A stretch of DNA of 64,000 nt from NCBI RefSeq assembly GCF_023228165.1, contig NZ_JALOBS010000025.1:1-64000 (forward strand), in the 5' to 3' direction. Position numbers and translations under genes: made by a program. Positions 8,021 to 17,361 of the stretch are shown here, one piece after another (the first letter of the stretch is position 1; every line of letters begins with the position of its first letter). The notes under the pieces are model-generated. The model was not told the DNA's origin. It ran no database searches and worked only from the letters and a program-made list of their open reading frames with translations. The stretch comes from Methylomonas sp. Lineage in GTDB: Bacteria; Pseudomonadota; Gammaproteobacteria; Methylococcales; Methylomonadaceae.

Positions 8021-8764
8021 TTAGCGGCCGCTGTTGACCGACCAATCGTAGTCGATGTCTGTTTTGATTTTAAGGTCCGGTAAATCGGCTCTGTAATGTT
8101 TCAGAAAGGCTTTTACACCGCCGCCGGCAGCGAAGTCGTTTTCGAACCAGTCGAAAATTTGCGATATGCTCAGCGAGTCTTTGTTAACCCTTAAGCCCTT
8201 GCCGACATTGTTCAGGAAGCGTTGTACCTGATCGTCGAGCTGCGAGGATAATTGGCCGGCCGTGTAAGGCTGGTTGCGCAAATCCGGACAACCGACCGAG
8301 GCGCAGACGATGGCCAGATGGATGCGCGGTTCGCCCATCGGCCTTAAAATTTTATGTTCTACTTCGCCGAGACTGACGGTCTTGCCACCCAGCTCCCCGG
8401 CGGGTTTGTCCCACACCGGGCTGAACAGGCCGCCGACATCCTTGATACTGTCGACGGGCCAGCGGTCGGCCACTGTTTTTAAGGCCAGAATGTTGTAGGC
8501 ATTAATATAAAACGCCAGTTGCTCTTCGCGGCCGACCAACCGCTTGACATCGAAATCAGCAAGCGCTTGATAGGCTTTATCCAGACTGCCGTCTGCCTTA
8601 ATGGCCGGATAATCCACCAGCATCAGGTCAACACCGTTTTTAGTACCGGGTTTGACCCGACTCAATACGGTCTTATACCTAGTCCAATCCGGCTCTTCGG
8701 CGCCGGCGCTGCTGGCGAACCACAACAGGCCGGCGAATACCGTCGTCAATAACTTGTACAACAT
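8021..8764 (-). CDS. DUF547 domain-containing secreted protein
   Basis: A 247-residue exported protein with an N-terminal signal peptide (about residues 1-22, ending SSAGA before EEPDW). The rest is a DUF547 domain, recognisable by QLAFYINAYNILALKTV, IHLAIVCASVGCPDLRNQPY and ISQIFDWFENDF. The conserved Cys in the VCASVGCP motif and the Asn/His residues have led to the suggestion of a papain- or transglutaminase-like fold, but no activity is established. The ORF lies 39 bp downstream of nothing else on its strand and 39 bp before the SRPBCC gene, so it may lead that pair. Confidence 0.85.
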   Translation of the reverse strand: MLYKLLTTVFAGLLWFASSAGAEEPDWTRYKTVLSRVKPGTKNGVDLMLVDYPAIKADGSLDKAYQALADFDVKRLVGREEQLAFYINAYNILALKTVADRWPVDSIKDVGGLFSPVWDKPAGELGGKTVSLGEVEHKILRPMGEPRIHLAIVCASVGCPDLRNQPYTAGQLSSQLDDQVQRFLNNVGKGLRVNKDSLSISQIFDWFENDFAAGGGVKAFLKHYRADLPDLKIKTDIDYDWSVNSGR

Positions 8765-8817
8765 GCTTTTCTCCAGGATTAAAAAATATGAGTGGGCTTA
8801 AGCGCCCGACGGATCGG

Positions 8818-9288
8818 TTAGCGGATTATCGAAATTTGGCTGCGCCGCAGCCGGTTTTGCTTCGGGGTGATTAGCCAGCATGACGGCTCGGCCAGCGGCG
8901 GCATCGGTTGATGTGGGGTAAATCGACGGCGCAAAAAACCGCCGGTGGCCGGCTCGGCTTGGAACAAGGCTGTTTTACGCTTTTCGGCGATAATGCGGAC
9001 CAAGCCGCCTCCCCAGGCGTCGAATAAGCTCCAGAATAGAGTTAGTCCGATATAGGCGCTAAGCGGTAGATCGGCACCGAACAAATGGAAACCGTCCATT
9101 AGCGCTGCCGTCAATAGCCCGAACAGGACGCCCGCCGACACGCCAAGAATACCGACAGCCGGCATGTCCGATTGACTGTAATGACGGCCTGAATGAGTCT
9201 TGAAGGTATTTAATCCGGTATCGCCCAAATTGGTGTAATTGGCGTGGGCACTATCCAAGCCCGAGTAGAGGTAATAAAGGCACTTCAT
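8818..9288 (-). CDS. Hypothetical two-helix membrane protein, 156 aa
   Basis: I do not recognise a named family. A soluble N-terminus (1-40) begins MKCLYYLYSGLDS, a start like that of other small methanotroph membrane proteins. It is followed by a glycine-rich helix (about 45-65) and a second helix (about 75-100). The last 50 residues are basic and proline-rich with little structure, so the original C-terminus may have been lost to a frameshift. The ATG has a fair ribosome-binding site (GGGAGA). The coding call is moderate. Confidence 0.5.
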   Translation of the reverse strand: MKCLYYLYSGLDSAHANYTNLGDTGLNTFKTHSGRHYSQSDMPAVGILGVSAGVLFGLLTAALMDGFHLFGADLPLSAYIGLTLFWSLFDAWGGGLVRIIAEKRKTALFQAEPATGGFLRRRFTPHQPMPPLAEPSCWLITPKQNRLRRSQISIIR

Positions 9289-9615
9289 GGCGCTCTCCCG
9301 ATATTAAAATATCAGCCGCATTGCGTGGACGCGGCGATTTTTAACCAAGCGGATGTTGACAATTCCGGTAACAATCAGACGCTTAGTCGCCGAGAAACAG
9401 AATTCCTTACAGCCGCTGCCCATGGTAATTCCGGAGTGCCTGTCGGTTTGCCTAAAAGCTCGCTCAGAACATAGAATCAGGCAACCGCGACAAACCAGCT
9501 AACCCTTGGGTTGAACCCGTAAGTGTAGAACCCACGCCTTAAGGATAGGCTAAAAATAACATTCCCCGTTGGAAATGGGGGATGGCGGGGGATTTACTTG
9601 AAAAATTTCCGCCAG

Positions 9616-9636
9616 CCCCTCTTTGACAAAGAGGGG
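9616..9636. repeat. Hairpin repeat, possible terminator of the YebC-family gene
   Basis: CCCCTCTTT pairs perfectly with AAAGAGGGG around GAC. On the minus strand it lies 77 bases past the end of the YebC-family gene and is followed by a short AAATTTTT tract, so it could terminate that gene. The adjacent text (9555-9615) is a run of G- and C-rich blocks typical of dispersed repeats in methanotroph genomes. The interval 9289-9712 holds nothing else I can support. Confidence 0.5.
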
Positions 9637-9712
9637 CGCGGCAACCGGTGCTTTAGGAGGCTCAGATTAGCAAAAAAAGCTTGTCAAAAACAACGCCGAT
9701 CGGGCACGGCCT

Positions 9713-10429
9713 TTAATATTCGGCGTCGTGGAAAACGTTTTGCACATCGTCCAGGTCGTTCAGCATATCCAAAAATTTTTCAAACAATACCAGGTCGTCG
9801 CCGCTGATGGGGGTAGAACCCTTGGGCAGAAACTGGATTTCATCGACCTCAAAATCGATTTCGCCCACTAGATCCGTTAACGCCTGCTTGGCCTTAAAAT
9901 AGTCGGCCTGCGGGGTGAAAACGGTAATTTTGCCGTCTTCGCTTTCAATATCGGTCACATCGACATCGGCTGATAATAATGCTTCCAGTACCGCATCTTC
10001 ATCCGTGTGCATGAATGCCAAAATAGCGGCATGGTCGAACATGTGGCTGACAGTGCCCTGAGTGCCGATTTTGCATTTTGTTTTGGTGAAGCATAGCCGC
10101 ACGTCACCGAAGGTACGGTTCGGGTTGTCGGTCAGGCACTCGACAATGGCCATGCAGCCGCCGGGCGCGAAACCTTCGTATCGGGCCGGAGCGAAATCTT
10201 CCCCGCCGCTACCCTTGGCTTTGTCGATAGCTTTGTCTATAACATGACTCGGTACTTGGTCTTTCTTGGCTCGGTCGATCAAACCCCGCAAAGCCAGGTT
10301 GCCGGATGGGTCGATACCTCCCGCCTTGGCGGCGACATAAATTTCCCGGCCGTATTTGCTGTAGACCTTAGTCTTTGCATCCGCCGTTTTGGCCATGGAT
10401 ACTTTACGGTTTTGATAGGCTCTACCCAT
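9713..10429 (-). CDS. YebC/PmpR family DNA-binding regulator (YeeN-like)
   Basis: A 238-residue YebC-family protein, the usual length for the YeeN branch. It has the three expected regions: the basic N-terminus (MGRAYQNRK, then KVYSKYGREIYVAAK), the PSHVIDKAIDKAKG motif, and YEGFAPGGCMAIVECLTDNPNR. YebC proteins act as transcription factors, and in some species as translation factors that relieve ribosome stalling at proline runs. The MGRAYQNRK start is chosen over an upstream ATG because it matches the family N-terminus. It is followed by a hairpin and appears monocistronic. Confidence 0.9.
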   Translation of the reverse strand: MGRAYQNRKVSMAKTADAKTKVYSKYGREIYVAAKAGGIDPSGNLALRGLIDRAKKDQVPSHVIDKAIDKAKGSGGEDFAPARYEGFAPGGCMAIVECLTDNPNRTFGDVRLCFTKTKCKIGTQGTVSHMFDHAAILAFMHTDEDAVLEALLSADVDVTDIESEDGKITVFTPQADYFKAKQALTDLVGEIDFEVDEIQFLPKGSTPISGDDLVLFEKFLDMLNDLDDVQNVFHDAEY

Positions 10430-10645
10430 TGGGTTATTGCTCCAGTGAAAAAATAAAAGCCCGGATTTTACAGGCAAGTATTTTCGGAGGAAAACTTTTA
10501 ATCTTTTAAGAATGTAGCGAGAACATAGGCGTACGACAAATCGAACGCTGGGCGGCAGTTGAATTTTACTGCCGTATCCAAAAAATATCCGCGGGCTAAC
10601 CTCAGCCGGTATGTCATCCTTCGCAACTACGGCATAATATAGGCC

Positions 10646-11500
10646 ATGAAAACACCCAAAAGACTTGAACCTTTAATTGAAAACGGCATGGTTGATGAAG
10701 TACTTCGTTCGCTAAAAAGCGGCAAGGAGGCAGCCGTGTATGTGGTTCGCTGCGGCATGGAAACCTGTTGCGCCAAGGTCTATAAGGAAGCCGATCAACG
10801 TAGTTTTCGGCAAAGCGTTTTATACCAGGAAGGCCGTAAAGTGCGGAACAGCCGCCGGGCTCGCGCCATGGAAAAAGGCAGCCGCTATGGCCGCCAGGAA
10901 CAGGAATCGGCTTGGCAGAATGCCGAAGTGACCGCGCTGTATCGCCTGGATGCCGCCGGCGTCAGAGTGCCGAAGCCTTATAACTATATCGACGGCGTTT
11001 TGTTGATGGAGTTGGTTACCGATGCGGACGGCCAGCCGGCGCCTCGCCTCAACGATCTCGAAATGACGGCGGAACAAGCCAGAACCTACCATGCGTTCCT
11101 GATTGCCCAAATCGTTCGCATGCTTTGCGATGGCTTGGTGCATGGCGATTTGTCCGAATACAACGTGCTGGTCGACAAGGATGGTCCGGTCATTATCGAT
11201 TTGCCTCAAGCCGTTGACGCGGCCGGCAACAATAGCGCCAGGATGATGTTGGAACGGGATGTGGACAATATGGCGGCTTACTTCGGCCGCTTTGCCCCCG
11301 AGTTATCGACTACCGCCTACGGCAAAGAGATGTGGAAACTCTATCAAACTGGCGACCTGCATCCGGAAACCAATTTGACCGGCTTTTTCGAGGAAAGCAA
11401 CCAGCCCGCGGATCTGCACAGCGTGGTGCGGGAGATTGACGCCGCGCGCGAGGAAAACCAAGCGCGCAAACGCTACTTGGATGGTGTTTCAACGACCTAG
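10646..11500 (+). CDS. RIO1-like serine protein kinase (PA4780 family)
   Basis: A 284-residue atypical kinase of the RIO family. It contains the flexible nucleotide loop (LKSGKEAAVYVV, with the ATP-binding Lys in CCAKVYKE), the RIO signature GLVHGDLSEYNVLV with the catalytic Asp, and the metal-binding PVIIDLPQAVD. It lacks the C-terminal extensions of eukaryotic Rio1/Rio2 and has the bacterial length. Bacterial members may act in ribosome biogenesis, but this is not well established. The nearest upstream ribosome-binding site is weak. It is followed by an unrelated helicase gene 236 bp later. Confidence 0.88.
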   Translation: MKTPKRLEPLIENGMVDEVLRSLKSGKEAAVYVVRCGMETCCAKVYKEADQRSFRQSVLYQEGRKVRNSRRARAMEKGSRYGRQEQESAWQNAEVTALYRLDAAGVRVPKPYNYIDGVLLMELVTDADGQPAPRLNDLEMTAEQARTYHAFLIAQIVRMLCDGLVHGDLSEYNVLVDKDGPVIIDLPQAVDAAGNNSARMMLERDVDNMAAYFGRFAPELSTTAYGKEMWKLYQTGDLHPETNLTGFFEESNQPADLHSVVREIDAAREENQARKRYLDGVSTT

Positions 11501-11736
11501 AGAAACCCGAGCAAGGTCATTCCCGTGATGATCTGGCTCGGGCAGCTTTAATCAGGCCGGAAGCGAGTGCTGGCTGGCCGATGAGAGGATATTTCCAATC
11601 GGACCGAAGCTTACCGTGATAAACTGCTGATTGGAAACGCATAGTCACTATGTCATCCCTTACATTCCGGACAAACGTCAAGATCGCACAAAGGATTTGA
11701 ACGCTACTCCGCTTCCTTTCCCCTTTGAGACTCTTA

Positions 11737-12876
11737 ATGCCATTTTCCCATCTCGGATTATCCGAAACTTTATTAAAAGCAATTACCGATTCCGGCTATA
11801 CCACGCCCACCCCCATTCAGATTAAAGCCATACCCGCCGTGTTAACCGGCCGCGATTTATTGGCCGCCGCCCAAACCGGTACCGGCAAAACAGCCGGCTT
11901 TACCCTGCCGATTTTACACCGTCTGGCGCAAACCAGTTACGGGCGCAGTCGTCCGGTACGGGCGCTGATATTAACCCCCACCCGCGAACTGGCCGCCCAA
12001 GTCGGTGAATCCGTGCTGAAATACGGCGCCCACCAACTTCCGCGTTTAAAGTCGGAAGTGGTATTCGGCGGCGTGAAAATTAATCCGCAAATGATGCGTT
12101 TGCGCGGCGGCGTGGATATTTTGACCGCCACGCCGGGCCGGCTGTTGGACTTGGTCAGCCAAAATGCCGTCAAGCTGGATAAAGTCGAAGTGTTGGTATT
12201 GGATGAAGCCGACCGCATGTTAGACATGGGCTTTATCAGAGACATCCGTAAAATTCTGGCCCTGTTGCCGAAGCAGCGGCAGAACCTGTTGTTTTCGGCC
12301 ACTTTTTCCGCCGATATCCGTAAATTGACCGGCGACCTGTTGGTTAACCCGGTGAAAATCGAAGTGGCGGTTGAAAATTCAGCAGCAGAGACCATCGATC
12401 AGCTGGTGTATACGGTTAACAAAACCGCTAAAACAGCCTTGCTGACCCATCTGGTTAAAACCAAAAATTGGCAGCAAGTGCTGGTGTTCACCTCTACCAA
12501 GCATGGCGCCAATAGACTCACCGAAAAGCTCAACACAGCCAATATCAAAGCGGCGGCCATACACGGCAATAAAAGCCAGGGTGCCAGAACCAGCGCCTTG
12601 GCCGGTTTTAAAGCCGGCGATATTCGTGTGCTGGTAGCGACCGATGTAGCCGCGCGCGGCATCGATATCGCCCAATTGCCGCACGTGGTTAATTTCGAAC
12701 TGCCGCGCTCGTCCAGCGATTATGTGCACCGGATCGGCAGAACAGGGCGGGCCGGCAAAATCGGTCAGGCGGTGTCGCTGGTTTCGCAAGACGAATATCA
12801 AGCCTTGCGCTTGGTGGAAAAGCTTATCGGTACCCAAATTCCTCGCGAACAGGTAGACGGATTCGCCGCCGCCTGA
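11737..12876 (+). CDS. DEAD-box ATP-dependent RNA helicase (RhlE-like)
   Basis: A 379-residue DEAD-box helicase core with all motifs in order: Q motif (TPTPIQIKAIP), Walker A AQTGTGKT, PTRELA, TPGR, DEAD, SAT, the RecA2 motifs IHGNKSQ and VATDVAARGID, and HRIGRTGR. It ends soon after the helicase domain, lacking the long basic tail of many RhlE proteins. It likely remodels RNA in ribosome assembly or mRNA decay. The ATG at MPFSHLGLSE is used because the upstream alternative is TTG. A perfect 9-bp hairpin follows about 87 bases downstream. Confidence 0.92.
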   Translation: MPFSHLGLSETLLKAITDSGYTTPTPIQIKAIPAVLTGRDLLAAAQTGTGKTAGFTLPILHRLAQTSYGRSRPVRALILTPTRELAAQVGESVLKYGAHQLPRLKSEVVFGGVKINPQMMRLRGGVDILTATPGRLLDLVSQNAVKLDKVEVLVLDEADRMLDMGFIRDIRKILALLPKQRQNLLFSATFSADIRKLTGDLLVNPVKIEVAVENSAAETIDQLVYTVNKTAKTALLTHLVKTKNWQQVLVFTSTKHGANRLTEKLNTANIKAAAIHGNKSQGARTSALAGFKAGDIRVLVATDVAARGIDIAQLPHVVNFELPRSSSDYVHRIGRTGRAGKIGQAVSLVSQDEYQALRLVEKLIGTQIPREQVDGFAAA

Positions 12877-12962
12877 ATTCAGGCGAAAACGGCATTGGCT
12901 TAACCTTTTCGCGCCGGCCGGCTTAACAACTGTCAAAGCCGGTGGGTGTTCTCCTAAAACGT

Positions 12963-12985
12963 ATTCGGTGCTTCCGGCACCGAAT
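12963..12985 (+). terminator. Probable terminator of the helicase gene
   Basis: ATTCGGTGC pairs perfectly with GCACCGAAT around a 5-base loop and is followed by CTTCTTC. The U-tract is weak, so termination may be partial. Confidence 0.5.
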
Positions 12986-13092
12986 CTTCTTCAAAAAGCG
13001 GTTTGCTTTCAATACGACGATGTAATACTTGACGGGCAAACGCTAAATCAGTAAAAACGCGCTAATTTTTACAGCGCAATTTATTGTTCAGC

Positions 13093-13383
13093 ATGAACCA
13101 CGAAACCGTTGCGGCCCGCGTCGAACATATCTCAATGGCAACCGGCATTCTTGCGGGCTTATCCGCCGCGGGCGCGGTACTGGCCGCGCCAACCGGCTTG
13201 GACGCGCTTGGCGTGTGGCTGGGCATTTCCGACGAACCCTTGAGCGTCAGGCTGGCACCCGTTCTTGGTTCTTTGGCGACAGCCAGCGGCACAATATCCG
13301 GCTTTGCCTATTTCCTGGCCCAACGTCAAAAGCGCTACGCCAAAACAAAGGCAACACAGGATGGCGAGAGCTTGCCCGAATAG
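13093..13383 (+). CDS. Small membrane protein, 96 aa, unknown
   Basis: The frame runs from ATG (13093) to TAG and has two hydrophobic helices (about residues 15-38 and 60-82) separated by a short polar stretch. The tail is basic (QRQKRYAKTKATQ). Its shape is holin-like, but there is no phage context. A TTG three codons upstream is also possible. There is no obvious ribosome-binding site. It stands alone between the helicase and a large gap; the coding call rests on its composition and length. Confidence 0.5.
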   Translation: MNHETVAARVEHISMATGILAGLSAAGAVLAAPTGLDALGVWLGISDEPLSVRLAPVLGSLATASGTISGFAYFLAQRQKRYAKTKATQDGESLPE

Positions 13384-13844
13384 GCTAAGTCTATCCTACG
13401 GCAACATTCAAGGCTTTTGAGGCAGGAGTAGTGGCAAAAAACATTATTCAACGTTATTTTTTTTGGCCCGTACAAGCGCAAATTCCCCCCAAACCATCCA
13501 TACCATTGCGCAAATAGTGAATGGCGAGTTTAGGGAGTGAGGTATTGTTGTTATCGACCCTAATCCGGCTGTGATCGGCATTTGCCCAATGGCCGCTCAT
13601 TGTCACAATCCCGTCACTAAAATGTTATACGTTGCACAAGTCGAACTCGTGAATTCGAATGCGATAGTTGTGTTGCAAATCGACCCATCAATTTAATTTT
13701 AAGAATGAACTTAGAAACCAGCCCTTGTGTTCGTGCTGCCTTGGATTTGGGCAAAGCTGAATCCGATACTGGCTAGACGATTTGAAGTAAAGACTCGCTC
13801 ATTGGTTACCTGTTTAACGCTTAATCCTACACAAATATAATTTC
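13384..13844. other. Gap without a supported gene
   Basis: About 460 bp without a convincing frame on either strand. It includes an 8-base T run near 13459 and no repeat I can match elsewhere. It marks the left border of a stretch of unusual genes. Confidence 0.5.
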
Positions 13845-16157
13845 ATGAATCTTGTTGCTGAACGTTGCTCGGAAGGGCTACTGCATAAACTCGGTATACC
13901 GCCAATTTCACCTGAGTGGTCCTACTTAAATCCTATCGGCCTACCCATTGCATACGACATTGCCGAACAAATCGCATTGATTGCTTATCCGGATCATTAC
14001 GCGAAAGGGTCTAATCGTTTCTACCGACTGTTTATAGGGTCTATCTGGCTGAATATTAAGGAAAAGGATGCGACTGAAAAAGACCCCGAGAAAATAATAG
14101 AAGTGCTTGCGCGCGATACGGAAGATTACTTTGATATCGAACTCTTGGAACAAGCAATTCAGAAAGCATTTGCCGCCTTCAATGATCGCCAAGGTAGTTC
14201 CTTTCGAATTGCCATACAAGGTCGAGAGATTTTTCGTTCGCCACAACCAATTATCGATCACCTTAACCGATTCGCTGAGATGGCTTCGGCAACCCAAATG
14301 CAGACGGCCGAGGAAAACTTTACGCCTATTTTGGTTAAACCTGAGGAGTTAGAAAAATTTACTGATTACGTAAAGCAAACTTCCTGGGCCGGCCTTTCCA
14401 AACCGGCCCGCAAGTTGGTTGAACGCGCCATTAAACGTATCGAGCGGGAACAGAAAAAAGCGAACGAGCAAGCTAAGCGTCTCGAGGAAGTTGTCACTAT
14501 GCTTGAATGCCGAGTCGATTTAGGACCAAAGTTAAAAAAGCTCTGTGATGACAAGGTGATATGGAAATATGTATGTGAGTATTGTTCTCGCCGGCGGGAC
14601 GGCGTTTGGATGCATAGAGACGTTCCGCACGAATTCGAACAGCGTTCTCGTTCTTACCTAGGCGGTATTCCCAGCTTAAACTCCCATGCGGATTGGCCCT
14701 ACGATAATCAAGGCCGTCGCGCATTTTTCGTCGGTCAGTTGGATTGCGCGGAAATCAACAGACTGGTGCCGGGTCACCTACCCGACACTGGCGTTCTTTG
14801 CTTCTTTGCCGATCAAGACCTCGAAAGAGGTTGGGATGAAAATCATACACGGAAATGTTACTTGGTTCATGTTGATAGAGATGTAGACTGCATTAGCAAC
14901 GTGCCGGACGATTATCTTGAGCCGGGAGATTGGTTTAACCTTGTGGAGAGCATAGGCCCGTTCTTTTCTGCATTCGAAAAGCGCGCTGTTAATCCAATGC
15001 TATGGCCTAGGATGAATCTTAAGGCGCACAAGTTCGCCACGCTTGAAGACTGGTCTTATTTCTGCGATTCCGAGTTGCTAGATTTCGACGATGACTCTGA
15101 AATGGAAGACCGAAAGGACAATCTATGCGAATTGTTAGATCAGATTAACAAACAGTACCAACGCCGCAAAATAACGTCTATCCTCGGCCCTAAGCCAAAG
15201 GGAATACAACCAATAAAGCTGTTTCCCAAAACCGTTCCGGTTTATTTCTTTCAACACTTGGAAAAACCGTTTACGACCTATGAAATCGGCTTTCCATGGA
15301 GCCGAATGCACATTACCAGGACGATTTTGGAAATCCTCTCCAAAACGCGCGAAGAATTTGACAGTTTAATCAAAGGACATCTATCCGGACTCAAAGAATT
15401 ATTGGGACTGGATAGCCGTTATCGAAATCAATACAGTTGGGGCTACGGCGAAATCAAAGAGCACCCGGATTATTTGCTCAATACCGACGATTTTCAGGCG
15501 TTAGATGAATCTGTTAAGACCCAACATCCGGATTTATACAACGGTTTCCAGTACTGGTTGGAACTCGAACATCTTTATCGCCAAGCGGTTACATACTACG
15601 AAGAATTCGTTGATGAGCCGTATGAGGAACCAACTACCGAAGAAAAAGCCCACTTCATCGATTGGGTGGCTGGTTGGATCAATCACGGCTGCGCTCGTGG
15701 TGGCATCCGTTTAGCGCATCTGATCGAATCGAAAGGCGATCCTGTTTGGCAAACTCCGTATAGCATTCCAAGAGTCGACACTTCGAACAGCGATAAAACA
15801 TATTACCAGTTTTTCGGGGACCGTTTGCACTGGGCTTGCTTGTCCGCCTTAAATGCTGCTACTGCTTTGTGCGTCGGTAATTCCGCAGAAGCTGCGGCGC
15901 GAATCCCTATACAGGCGTTTAATGATCTTTTACCAAACGACGATATACCTTTGCATTTTCATAAATGCCTGGGCTACGGAGACTGCATCCAACATGCAGC
16001 AGATAAATTCAAAGTTAAAGTGCTATTGCTGGAAGTGCAAAACGATCGATATTTATTCAGCAATTTTGGCAGTGGAGCATTACAGTTTTGGATCAGCTCC
16101 GAGGATTTAAAGGCCATGCGTTTCGATAAAGCCTTTATGACGGCGGAGTGCACCTAG
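13845..16157 (+). CDS. Large protein with a central DUF1963 domain, 770 aa
   Basis: Residues about 265-560 form a DUF1963 (YwqG-like) domain: SRSYLGGIPSLNSHADWP, FVGQLDCAEIN and GVLCFFADQDL are its typical motifs. The N-terminal 260 residues contain a long helical, Lys/Glu-rich stretch (180-225) that may form a coiled coil, and the C-terminal 200 residues are acidic and uncharacterised. There is no signal peptide or membrane segment. DUF1963 proteins have no settled biochemical role; some are encoded beside toxins or in variable islands. The gene sits 24 bp before a second unknown gene. No strong ribosome-binding site precedes the ATG. Confidence 0.75.
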   Translation: MNLVAERCSEGLLHKLGIPPISPEWSYLNPIGLPIAYDIAEQIALIAYPDHYAKGSNRFYRLFIGSIWLNIKEKDATEKDPEKIIEVLARDTEDYFDIELLEQAIQKAFAAFNDRQGSSFRIAIQGREIFRSPQPIIDHLNRFAEMASATQMQTAEENFTPILVKPEELEKFTDYVKQTSWAGLSKPARKLVERAIKRIEREQKKANEQAKRLEEVVTMLECRVDLGPKLKKLCDDKVIWKYVCEYCSRRRDGVWMHRDVPHEFEQRSRSYLGGIPSLNSHADWPYDNQGRRAFFVGQLDCAEINRLVPGHLPDTGVLCFFADQDLERGWDENHTRKCYLVHVDRDVDCISNVPDDYLEPGDWFNLVESIGPFFSAFEKRAVNPMLWPRMNLKAHKFATLEDWSYFCDSELLDFDDDSEMEDRKDNLCELLDQINKQYQRRKITSILGPKPKGIQPIKLFPKTVPVYFFQHLEKPFTTYEIGFPWSRMHITRTILEILSKTREEFDSLIKGHLSGLKELLGLDSRYRNQYSWGYGEIKEHPDYLLNTDDFQALDESVKTQHPDLYNGFQYWLELEHLYRQAVTYYEEFVDEPYEEPTTEEKAHFIDWVAGWINHGCARGGIRLAHLIESKGDPVWQTPYSIPRVDTSNSDKTYYQFFGDRLHWACLSALNAATALCVGNSAEAAARIPIQAFNDLLPNDDIPLHFHKCLGYGDCIQHAADKFKVKVLLLEVQNDRYLFSNFGSGALQFWISSEDLKAMRFDKAFMTAECT

Positions 16158-16181
16158 TTAAAAGCCGAAAATTTTTAGCGA

Positions 16182-16739
16182 TTGAGCAATTGGGTAGAGG
16201 TAAAAATTAAAAGAGATGACATGGAGATGTATCAAGAATCTACAAAACAATGGTTTATATTTAATTCGCGCCTTCGAGTTGAGGCTAGAAGTAGTGGCTT
16301 ATTTTTAGCGCAAGTATGGCCAAACTACTATCATGAAAAATCTCCTCTGATTTTGCCAGCAAAGATCACTTTAAAAAAAGAATACAAAGCCACAGGTCCG
16401 TATTTTCGGTTTCATTGCCTAACTCCCGATCAGATGCATAAGTTATTTTCCGACGGACATTTTTGTCGAGAAGACAAAGACATTGGCGTAATGTGGCAAA
16501 ATGAAGGCTATCAAAGAGCAACTGATGGTGCTTATACGAGAGATATACGAACAATCACTGCTACCTGCAAAAATTCGGGTATTACATTGGAAATACGTCT
16601 TGAGGGAAATCTTAGCCCCGTGTTACCAGAATCGCCACCAATAATGCTCTCCGGATCAGATAAACAACCTACTAGTTATCAATTTGATTTTGCCTTGCCA
16701 ATTGAAAGTATCGATGACTTCATGAGTAATACAAAATAG
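16182..16739 (+). CDS. Hypothetical protein, 185 aa
   Basis: The frame opens with TTG (SNWVEVKIK) and has an internal ATG at 16221 (MEMYQES) preceded by a better purine-rich site (AAAAGAGA), so the protein is either 185 or 172 residues. It is a beta-rich soluble protein without recognised motifs and has a short acidic tail. Its coding sequence is visibly richer in A and T than the neighbouring housekeeping genes, a sign of recent acquisition. It is probably co-transcribed with the DUF1963 gene. I cannot assign a function. Confidence 0.6.
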   Translation: MSNWVEVKIKRDDMEMYQESTKQWFIFNSRLRVEARSSGLFLAQVWPNYYHEKSPLILPAKITLKKEYKATGPYFRFHCLTPDQMHKLFSDGHFCREDKDIGVMWQNEGYQRATDGAYTRDIRTITATCKNSGITLEIRLEGNLSPVLPESPPIMLSGSDKQPTSYQFDFALPIESIDDFMSNTK

Positions 16740-16798
16740 AACGACGCCTTTCTGGTTACCAGCTGCCATTAGTCGACAATGGGTGATTGACCGGTATT

Positions 16799-17225
16799 GG
16801 CCGCTATGGATAGCTATACATAGCGGCCACTATGCATAGAACCTAACTATGAATAGAAGTAATCTACACCCCACGGGTTTCCTGCGACTAACAGTAGAGT
16901 CGCTATGCATAGTTTTAATGCTTGAAGGAAACGCGTAAATTTATTACCAGCTAGAATAAGGCTTCAAACTGGTTGCACATGGCGACATTCAAGCAAGTGA
17001 GCCACGATGTAGAGTATCAATTGGCACTGAAGCAGCCATCCTCATATGCGATGCCTGACAAATGTTCTTTGAATTGTCTGAAGCGAATAAATTGTCATTT
17101 CAGAAAACCTGCAAAACTATGTAAAGCTTTTTAACTGATGACAGGTCGAAACATCAGTGAAATTAGGCTATGCAGCCGATAGCTTTTTAAGACTACTCAT
17201 AGTTGCGTACTATGCATAGTGGCCG
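16799..17225. mobile_element. Palindrome-rich 0.4-kb element (MITE-like)
   Basis: The 15-mer GGCCRCTATGNATAG occurs four times: 16799-16813, 16814-16828 (inverted), 16825-16839 and 17210-17224 (inverted). The first pair forms a 30-bp palindrome with one mismatch. The outermost useful pair, CGGCCACTATGCATAG at 16824-16839 and its exact complement at 17210-17225, bounds a 402-bp segment. Including imperfect inner sequence the ends match at 29 of 33 positions. A third CTATGCATAG lies at 16903-16912. It contains no coding frame I can support and lies between two convergent gene ends, so a mobile non-coding element is more likely than a promoter region. Confidence 0.55.
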
Positions 17226-17226
17226 A

Positions 17227-17292
17227 TGTCCGGCGTTCAAAATCTGGCTGGATTTGTATCGGAATGTCTGGCGGGTTTGATCGGAATACGCA
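17227..17292 (+). mobile_element. Relic end of an IS21-like element
   Basis: The segment begins TGTCCGG and carries two near direct repeats, CTGGCTGGATTTGTATCGGAAT (17244-17265, read as positions) and the related 17268-17287 copy, ending CGGAATACGCA. A TGT(C) tip with repeated TGGC-N-CGGAAT blocks is how I remember IS21-family ends. No istA or istB remains in the window. The identification is from memory of the family and is tentative. Confidence 0.35.
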
Positions 17293-17361
17293 GTCAGTGT
17301 TGTTCATGTTTCGCCAATGCTAAGCATAGCCATGCGGGCTCGATACTATGGGGATAATTGA

